Assembly: GCF_947253225.1 (NCBI RefSeq)
Contig: NZ_CAMXYR010000030.1
Span: 1 to 19,404, forward strand
Source of the DNA: an uncultured Anaerococcus sp.
GTDB taxonomy: Bacteria; Bacillota; Clostridia; Tissierellales; Peptoniphilaceae
DNA: 19,404 nucleotides
Direction: 5' to 3'
Of the stretch, positions 14,443 through 19,404 are shown piece by piece (position 1 is the first letter of the stretch; each line of letters starts with the position of its first letter). Below the pieces are notes generated by a model that saw only the letters and a program-made list of their open reading frames with translations, did no database searches and was not told the DNA's origin. A program made the position numbers and the translations under genes.

Positions 14443-15169
14443 CGTAGAAACCTTCGCTATCTAATAAAATTAGTAGGTAGTGTCTTCCCTTTGGTGTTAT
14501 AAAAGTTTGTATGCCTACAAGTATACCTAGTGGATCAACCCATTCTTTTACTTCAAAGTATCCCTTGTTCTTATCTGCATAAGGTAAGAGTTTCTTTTTC
14601 TTATCTCTGTAAATTAATCCCTTATCCATTAGAAAACTTATAAACTGATTTTGTGGTATTCCTAACTCTTTGGCAGTATTTCTAAAGTTTGTAAGTAGGT
14701 TATAATCTACTAATTTGTCATAATAGTCTGCCTTTGGTCTTAATTCTTCAATTTCTTCCTCTCTCTCGGCAATAATTCTATTGACTACTAAAATTGCATC
14801 TGCAAGTAGATCTTCATTAGTTTTCTTTTCTTGCCCTGAAATATATCCTCCATTTTTTCTAATACTTGGTAAGACTTCTCTCGTTACCCAAGCTTTGAAT
14901 ATTTTTGCTTGGGGTAGTTTTGATGAAAGGATAAGTGAATACAGTCCTGATTCATTAATTATTGAAATATTCTGTATTCCTCCAGGGGTGTTCCATTTCG
15001 TTACACCCTTATCTTCCTCGTCTACATGGTCATAAATAGCTTTTCTTGGATTGACATATCCTAGCATAGTTGCTACTTCATTAGCTATAAAGAAAAACTC
15101 ACCGTCTTTTTCTATAACAGTGAGTTTCCCAAAATTCTTATTTTCAAATGTTTTTAAATTACTTATCAT
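14435..15169 (-). CDS. Phage antirepressor-like protein (Bro-N plus KilAC)
   Basis: A 244-residue protein with an N-terminal Bro-N domain (about 5-110: FGKLTVIEKDGEFFFIANEVA, the LGYVNPRKAI turn, ISIINESGLYSLILSS, WVTREVLPSIRKNGGY) and a C-terminal KilAC/ANT-like domain (about 145-240: PKADYYDKLVD, FRNTAKELGIPQNQFISFL, a lysine-rich turn, then FITPKGRHYLL). In phages such proteins bind DNA or repressors and trigger induction. Here it is locked into the transfer operon: it overlaps pcfB by 4 bases (ATGA) and virD4 by 8. It is therefore co-translated with conjugation proteins and may tie transfer to a regulatory switch, or it may simply be an acquired phage gene kept in the operon. Confidence 0.85.
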   Translation of the reverse strand: MISNLKTFENKNFGKLTVIEKDGEFFFIANEVATMLGYVNPRKAIYDHVDEEDKGVTKWNTPGGIQNISIINESGLYSLILSSKLPQAKIFKAWVTREVLPSIRKNGGYISGQEKKTNEDLLADAILVVNRIIAEREEEIEELRPKADYYDKLVDYNLLTNFRNTAKELGIPQNQFISFLMDKGLIYRDKKKKLLPYADKNKGYFEVKEWVDPLGILVGIQTFITPKGRHYLLILLDSEGFYDE

Positions 15170-15651
15170 AAGCTTTGCTCCTTATGTTTATTTTTAACTT
15201 TATCTTTACTAATGGTGTCCTTAGCCATATCTTTAAACTTATTTATAGTATTCGTTATTGAATCTTTTCTATCGGCCTTTCTTTCAGAAGCCTTAACTGC
15301 TTTTTTAAAGGCGTGTTCCATTACCTTTATATCCTTAGATTGAAAAAACACAGAGTGGTTACCAGTTTCCTTATCTTTCATAACAGAAAACTTCACTCCG
15401 TGTTTATTTAAAATTTTCTTTAGTTCTTTTAACTCAGGATCTTTTAGATTAATTTCTTCTAACTGTCCCTTTTTAACCATATCTTTTAGTTTTACTTCTT
15501 CTCCGTTATTTTTTATTACATTTTTCAAGCCTCCTTGTTCTTCTATTTGCTTGTGTACTTTCTTTAAGGCATCGAGAATTGCTTTACTTGTTGCTTTTGC
15601 AAGCCTTACTTCAAGATTAAGACTCGACCTTGATACTTCTTCATTAATCAT
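15166..15651 (-). CDS. PcfB/DUF3801-family conjugation protein
   Basis: A 161-residue basic protein of the PcfB (DUF3801) family, normally encoded next to the coupling protein gene in Tn1549-like ICEs and pCF10-like plasmids. Supporting segments are EVRLAKATSKAILDALKKV, LKELKKILNKHGVKFSVMKD and the conserved FFQSKDIKVMEHAFKKAV; the C-terminus is lysine rich and probably disordered. PcfB of pCF10 is reported to associate with coupling-protein and relaxosome components. It overlaps the DnaC-like gene by 8 bases and the antirepressor gene by 4. Separation from virD4 by the antirepressor gene differs from the plain pcfB-pcfC arrangement. Confidence 0.82.
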   Translation of the reverse strand: MINEEVSRSSLNLEVRLAKATSKAILDALKKVHKQIEEQGGLKNVIKNNGEEVKLKDMVKKGQLEEINLKDPELKELKKILNKHGVKFSVMKDKETGNHSVFFQSKDIKVMEHAFKKAVKASERKADRKDSITNTINKFKDMAKDTISKDKVKNKHKEQSL

Positions 15652-16471
15652 CTATTCCACCTCCATATAAAAGTAACTCTTTGTATTTTCTTAACTTCTC
15701 CTGATGGATTTTTCTTCTAAAATCTTCTCCTGTAACTTTAACTGGTATTGTCATTTCAAGTATTCTTGAATATATCCTCTGATACTCAAGTTCAATATTA
15801 GGATTTTGAATAATTTCCAATGATAAGTTTGTAGTAAAAATTGTCGGCCTACCTTTTAAGTATCTTGAGTTTATAATGTTATATACTTGTTCTCTTGCAT
15901 AAGATGTATCCCTTTCAATTCCAAGATCATCTAAAATTAACAACGGAATGTTTGATAGGTTATCTATAATTTCATTTGAATCTAGCTTAAATGCTGATTT
16001 TTGTATTTGATTTATAACCTGAGATAAATTCATAATCTTAACTTTAACTTGTTCTCTTTCGATTAATTCATTTGCAATTGAACAAGCAAGATAAGTCTTT
16101 CCGCTGCCAACATCTCCATAAAATAAAAGTCCTACATTGTCTTCCTTCATTTGCTCAAAACTTTTGGCATAATTATAGGCAACCTTATAGGCTTGACCTT
16201 TTTCATTTAAGAATCTCTCAAAAGTATATTGGTGTTGGTTTAGCGATGAAAAACAATCTCTTTTTAGCCATGATATTCTCGTTAATATTTCTCTTTCTGC
16301 ATTTTCCTTATCTCTTTTTATTTCACATTCACATTTAATTCTTGGAATAAACTTTGTAAATCCAAGGTCAAGTAATTCTCCATCGACTCTTTTACCACAG
16401 ACATTGCAATAAATATGTCCATTTCTTTCAATATCATTTTCTCTTAATACAAAATTTTTTAAGTTCTTCAT
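15644..16471 (-). CDS. DnaC/IstB-like ATPase (helicase loader)
   Basis: A 275-residue AAA+ ATPase of the DnaC/IstB type that probably loads the replicative helicase for the ICE. An N-terminal zinc-binding motif is visible (Cys22, Cys25, Cys47, Cys49), followed by Walker A GDVGSGKT at 119-126, Walker B LLILDD at 177-182 and a sensor region near TIFTTNLS. ATG at 16471 overlaps the repA stop as ATGA, with GGAGAG upstream inside repA. The pair initiator plus loader is the standard replication module of Tn1549-like elements and RepA_N replicons. Confidence 0.87.
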   Translation of the reverse strand: MKNLKNFVLRENDIERNGHIYCNVCGKRVDGELLDLGFTKFIPRIKCECEIKRDKENAEREILTRISWLKRDCFSSLNQHQYTFERFLNEKGQAYKVAYNYAKSFEQMKEDNVGLLFYGDVGSGKTYLACSIANELIEREQVKVKIMNLSQVINQIQKSAFKLDSNEIIDNLSNIPLLILDDLGIERDTSYAREQVYNIINSRYLKGRPTIFTTNLSLEIIQNPNIELEYQRIYSRILEMTIPVKVTGEDFRRKIHQEKLRKYKELLLYGGGIDD

Positions 16472-17241
16472 AAACTCTCTCCTATATCGTAATTCATTTT
16501 CCTTGTTGTATTATCATTAATGTTTTTTGCCTGATCATTAAGATACCAATTGATTATCGTTGCCTTGTGGTCTTGATATTCTCTGTTATTTGCTTTCATA
16601 TATGACGACAACCTATCAATGTATTCATTAATTCTACTTCCTAACTCATTTGTTAAGTCCTTGTATTCTTCATCAGTCAAAAATATGTTTTTATATATTC
16701 CATAAGGCTTTTGCCCTTTACTAAAATCATTATTTCTTAACTCATTATTACTAATATTGTTATAGTTACCTTCCGATTTTCGGAAATCTTGAAGTCTGTT
16801 ATTCGGAGTTCTTGAATTCCGATTATCGGAAGTCTGGACTTCTGATTTTCGGAAATCTGGATTTCTATTATTTGAATCAGAGAAAACACTCATAAAATCT
16901 TTAACATATATCCTATTTGGTTTTCCAAGTCCTTGTCTTTTCTTTTCTATCAATCCAATTCCTGATTTTATATCAAGCTCATTTATAATCTTTAAGGCTT
17001 TATCATTAGCACAGTTAAATTGCTCTTTAATAGCATCCATTGTGTAGTAAATAAAGACTTTTCCATCTTCATCTATCCAGCCATTTTTATATGAAAGACC
17101 CATTCGATTAAGCATATATGAATACAAAACTTTAGCTTCAATAGAAATGCTCTCAAAAATCTCATCTTCCATTAATACCATAGGTAACCTAATGAAGTTA
17201 TACATTTCAGATTGCCTATTATAAAAATAATCAAAATTCAT
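16468..17241 (-). CDS. repA: RepA_N-family replication initiator with DUF6017-like C-terminus
   Basis: A 257-residue initiator. The N-terminal ~115 residues match RepA_N (FIRLPMVLM, SIEAKVLYSYMLNRMGLS, GWIDEDGKVFIYYTMDAI), the DNA-binding domain of theta-replicating Gram-positive plasmids and ICEs. A variable middle (about 120-175) is Asn/Ser/Arg rich and is encoded by four 23-bp iterons. The C-terminal module (about 180-235, GIYKNIFLTDEEY ... ATIINWYLND) is shared with the initiator of the inner element. ATG at 17241 follows AGGAGG. A terminator hairpin ends about 22 bases before the start codon, so either a promoter lies within that short space or expression depends on read-through. It overlaps the DnaC-like gene by 4 bases. 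Confidence 0.87.
   Translation of the reverse strand: MNFDYFYNRQSEMYNFIRLPMVLMEDEIFESISIEAKVLYSYMLNRMGLSYKNGWIDEDGKVFIYYTMDAIKEQFNCANDKALKIINELDIKSGIGLIEKKRQGLGKPNRIYVKDFMSVFSDSNNRNPDFRKSEVQTSDNRNSRTPNNRLQDFRKSEGNYNNISNNELRNNDFSKGQKPYGIYKNIFLTDEEYKDLTNELGSRINEYIDRLSSYMKANNREYQDHKATIINWYLNDQAKNINDNTTRKMNYDIGESL
16775..16866. repeat. Four 23-bp iterons inside repA (candidate origin)
   Basis: Four consecutive 23-base units start at 16775, 16798, 16821 and 16844; the shared TCGGA core recurs exactly every 23 bases (CGGA at 16781, 16804, 16827 and 16850). Units 1, 3 and 4 begin GATTTTCGGAAATCT or close variants; unit 2 is more diverged. Several contain small palindromes such as TTCCGATTTTCGGAA. 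Because 23 is not a multiple of three, the peptide repeats only every third unit (DFRKSE appears twice, 23 residues apart), so selection is on DNA. RepA_N plasmids are known to keep their origin iterons within the rep gene. Confidence 0.8.
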
Positions 17242-17262
17242 TCCTACCTCCTCTCTTTAAAA

Positions 17263-17299
17263 TAAAAAAAGACGACAGAATTATTGCTTTCTATCGTCT
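17263..17299 (-). terminator. Rho-independent terminator just upstream of repA
   Basis: On the minus strand AGACGATAGAA (17299-17289) pairs with TTCTGTCGTCT (17280-17270), with one U-G wobble and an 8-base loop, followed by TTTTTTTATTTT. It lies between the CD1845-like gene and repA and leaves about 22 bases to the repA start codon, overlapping the leader of any transcript coming from upstream. Confidence 0.8.
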
Positions 17300-17324
17300 A
17301 CGGTTGTCTTATATTTATTTTTCT

Positions 17325-17606
17325 TCAAATTGATTTTATTGTATAGTTTAATAATTCTAATAATCCAATAACATATATACCTAATTTAGGTAATCCAAAT
17401 GGACTAAATAAAAATGCTAATATTAGTGCTTCAATTACAATTTGCTTGTCTCCTTGAAAAATGCTAGCTATTCCAATTATAAAAATCAAAGTAGAAACTA
17501 CGCTTAACAACGCAGTACTCAAACTTAATATGAAGGTTAAAAAAGCTATGAGCAAACTCAACACTAATCTTATCGGTAATAAAATTATTCTAATTATCCA
17601 TCTCAT
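17325..17606 (-). CDS. Small CD1845-like membrane protein
   Basis: A 93-residue very hydrophobic protein resembling the CD1845 family, small membrane proteins of unknown function encoded near repA in clostridial conjugative transposons. Three hydrophobic stretches are visible (about 3-27, 29-50 and 58-88), and the N-terminus MRWIIRIILLPIRLVLSLL is typical. ATG at 17606 follows AGGAG by five bases. It is the first gene after lysS and is followed by a strong terminator, so it is probably a single-gene unit and marks the start of the ICE. No function can be assigned. Confidence 0.7.
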   Translation of the reverse strand: MRWIIRIILLPIRLVLSLLIAFLTFILSLSTALLSVVSTLIFIIGIASIFQGDKQIVIEALILAFLFSPFGLPKLGIYVIGLLELLNYTIKSI

Positions 17607-17612
17607 ACATAC

Positions 17613-17652
17613 TCCTAAAAATTAAACTGGGATTCATAACAAACCCCAGTTT
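17613..17652 (-). terminator. lysS terminator
   Basis: AAACTGGG (minus strand 17652-17645) pairs perfectly with CCCAGTTT (17631-17624) across a 13-base loop, followed by AATTTTTAGG. It begins 18 bases past the lysS stop. The short T-tract makes it a moderate terminator. Confidence 0.7.
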
Positions 17653-17669
17653 CATAATTAGCGTGTCCT

Positions 17670-19404
17670 TTAATATAATTTTGATCCTGCTGGAATATTA
17701 TCATCCAGCATTATTAAGTTAAGTTTTTCTTCACCGTCATACTCACAAATTGCAGATATAATCATACCTTCTGAGTCGATTCCCATCATCTTACGAGGAG
17801 GAAGATTACAAATCGCAAGCAGTGTCTTTCCAATTAAGCTCTCTGCGGTGTAATATTCCTTAATACCAGATAAAATAACTCTTTCCTTTTCAGAACCATC
17901 ATCTAATGTAAATTTCAAAAGTTTTTTTGACTTAGGAACTTCTTCGCAGTTCTTAACTTTTACAACTCTAAAATCAGATTTTGAGAATGTATCAAAATCA
18001 ACCATATCTTCAAATAGTGGTTCAACTTTTACTTTTGAAAAGTCGATTTTTTCTGTCGTAAGTTTGTCGTAAGTTTCGTAAGTTTCTTTTGACAAACCCC
18101 CATTTTCTGCCTTTTCTAAGCCTATTGGCTTCATTGTTGGGAACAACATAATATCTCTGATTGATTCGTTGTTAGTCAACATCATTATAAGTCTGTCAAC
18201 ACCAATTCCCAATCCGCCTGTTGGTGGAAGTCCTACTTCCAATGCGTTCAAGAAATCATAATCCATCATTTGAGCTTCGTCGTCACCATTTTCTCTAGCT
18301 TCAACTTGTTTCAAGAATCTTTCTTTTTGATCGATTGGATTGTTCAATTCACTAAATGCGTTTGCGATTTCTTTTGTGCATACAAATGCTTCAAATCTGT
18401 GAGTGTATCTTTCGTCGTCTGGATTTCTCTTAGCTAATGGACTTACTTCCACTGGATGACCCAACACAAATGTTGGTTGAACCAATTTTTCTTCGCAGAA
18501 ATGTTCGAAGCATTCGTTGATTACTTCTCCACGCGACATGTTGTCTTTTATGTCAACATTATTTGCTTTAGCAACTTCACGAGCTTGTTCATCAGTTTCA
18601 ATTTCATCAAAATTTATATCTGCGTATTCTTTTATCGCATCAACCATTGTGATTCTTTTCCATGGTGGTGTAAAGTCAATTTCAGTTTCACCGAATTGAG
18701 ATTTCATAGAACCATTAACTTTTTCACACACGAATGCAACTAATTGTTCCGTTATATCCATCATATCGTTGTAGTCAGCGTATGCTTGGTACAATTCTAT
18801 TGCCGTATATTCTGGATTATGTGTGTGGTCCATTCCTTCGTTTCTGAACATTCTACCCATTTCATAAACTTTGTCAAATCCACCTACGATTAATCTCTTT
18901 AGGTATAATTCATTTGCAATACGCAAATACATATCTATATCCAAAGTGTTATGGTGAGTGATAAATGGTCTCGCATTTGCTCCACCAGCAATTGTATTTA
19001 AGATTGGAGTATCAACTTCCAAGAATCCTCTTGTATCCAAGAATTCTCTGATTGCCGAAATAATTCTAGATCTCTTAACAAAAGTATCTTTGATTTCTGG
19101 ATTCATAATCAAATCCACGTATCTTTGTCTATATCTCAAATCCGGATCTTTTAATCCATGCCATTTTTCAGGTAATATTTGTAATGATTTAGACAATAAA
19201 ACTACTGATTTTGTTCTGATAGATATTTCGCCGCTGTGTGTCTTGAATATGCTTCCTTCAACACCAACAATGTCTCCAATATCCATATTTTTAACTTTTG
19301 CGTAGTTTTCTTCGCCTAACTCATTTACTTTATTAAATAATTGTATTCTACCAAGAGAATCTTGCAAGTCCATGAAATTAACTTTACCATGGCCTCTTTT
19401 ACTC
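17670..19404 (-). CDS. lysS: Class II lysyl-tRNA synthetase with C-terminal tRNA-binding domain (5' end cut)
   Basis: The enzyme charges tRNA-Lys. The window holds the C-terminal ~577 residues; the frame stays open through the right edge (SKRGHGKVNF then MDLQD), so the ATG at 19373 is internal. The OB-fold anticodon-binding region (GRIQLF...GVEGSIFKTHSGE), class II motif 2 (GRMFRNEGMDHTHNPEYT) and motif 3 (GLGIGVDRLIMMLTN) are all intact. An extra C-terminal domain of ~109 residues (17673-17999: FSKSDFRVVKVKNCEEVPKSKKLL ... LPPRKMMGIDSEGM) is of the Trbp111/EMAP-II tRNA-binding type, as found at the end of many bacterial MetRS proteins. It is a core chromosomal gene, which fixes the ICE beside it. 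Confidence 0.95.
   Translation of the reverse strand, partial: SKRGHGKVNFMDLQDSLGRIQLFNKVNELGEENYAKVKNMDIGDIVGVEGSIFKTHSGEISIRTKSVVLLSKSLQILPEKWHGLKDPDLRYRQRYVDLIMNPEIKDTFVKRSRIISAIREFLDTRGFLEVDTPILNTIAGGANARPFITHHNTLDIDMYLRIANELYLKRLIVGGFDKVYEMGRMFRNEGMDHTHNPEYTAIELYQAYADYNDMMDITEQLVAFVCEKVNGSMKSQFGETEIDFTPPWKRITMVDAIKEYADINFDEIETDEQAREVAKANNVDIKDNMSRGEVINECFEHFCEEKLVQPTFVLGHPVEVSPLAKRNPDDERYTHRFEAFVCTKEIANAFSELNNPIDQKERFLKQVEARENGDDEAQMMDYDFLNALEVGLPPTGGLGIGVDRLIMMLTNNESIRDIMLFPTMKPIGLEKAENGGLSKETYETYDKLTTEKIDFSKVKVEPLFEDMVDFDTFSKSDFRVVKVKNCEEVPKSKKLLKFTLDDGSEKERVILSGIKEYYTAESLIGKTLLAICNLPPRKMMGIDSEGMIISAICEYDGEEKLNLIMLDDNIPAGSKLY

Larger units (their letters stand above)
13449..17652 (-). 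mobile_element. Fragment of Tn1549/CTn-type integrative conjugative element
   Basis: The order CD1845-like protein, RepA_N initiator, DnaC-like ATPase, PcfB/DUF3801 and VirD4/PcfC is the usual start of the transfer region of Tn1549-like ICEs in Firmicutes. The genes from repA to virD4 overlap by 4 to 8 bases, as in one transcript. The right limit is set loosely at the terminator behind lysS; no attachment repeat can be identified from this side alone. On the left the element is interrupted within virD4 by the inner element. The remaining transfer genes and the integrase are outside the window. Confidence 0.65.

Noticed and set aside
16775..16866. CRISPR-like array
   Set aside because: The units are contiguous 23-base repeats without unique spacers, lie inside a coding gene and have no cas genes nearby; iterons explain them.

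Overview
The window is low-GC DNA from a Firmicutes-type anaerobe. Every convincing gene is on the minus strand, so transcription runs from the right edge (19404) towards position 1. The chromosomal anchor is a lysyl-tRNA synthetase gene cut by the right edge. AT richness, strong GGAGG ribosome sites and the types of mobile genes suggest a Clostridia/Tissierellia-like host (the Finegoldia, Anaerococcus and Peptoniphilus group is my guess). That placement is inference from gene families, not a computed match.

Region 1 (about 17670-19404) is lysS with an appended tRNA-binding domain, followed by a terminator. Region 2 (about 13449-17652) is the leading part of a Tn1549/CTn-type integrative conjugative element. 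It holds a small CD1845-like membrane protein, a RepA_N-type initiator with four in-gene 23-bp iterons, a DnaC-like loader, a PcfB/DUF3801 protein, a Bro-N/KilAC antirepressor-like protein and the first ~332 codons of a VirD4/PcfC coupling protein. From repA onward these genes overlap or nearly touch. The coupling protein gene stops abruptly just before 13447.

Region 3 (1 to about 13448) is a second mobile element inserted into that virD4 gene; its far end lies left of the window. Its order is: recombinase-proximal end rich in inverted repeats; large serine recombinase (TnpX/TndX type); a cargo block of TetR regulator, ClbS/DfsB-like protein, two ABC exporter-type half-transporters, a double-NBD ECF ATPase, an ECF T component and an MptD-like S component; a pair of tandem terminators around a possible mini-ORF; and a mobilisation/replication block of sigma-70-like factor, DUF3847 protein, IncQ-like oriT, MobQ-type relaxase and phage-type replisome organiser carrying helically phased GTTGCA repeats.

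The serine recombinase would excise and insert the inner element. The relaxase and oriT would let it travel on another element's conjugation machinery, while its insertion breaks the coupling protein of the ICE it sits in. TetR probably controls its own promoter and the transporter operon: a 17-bp sequence that exactly fills the -35/-10 spacer of tetR is repeated in front of the first ABC gene. The transporter cargo may handle a small chelator-like or toxic molecule, with the ClbS-like protein as a possible detoxifying partner; this is inference. No rRNA, tRNA or CRISPR array was seen.
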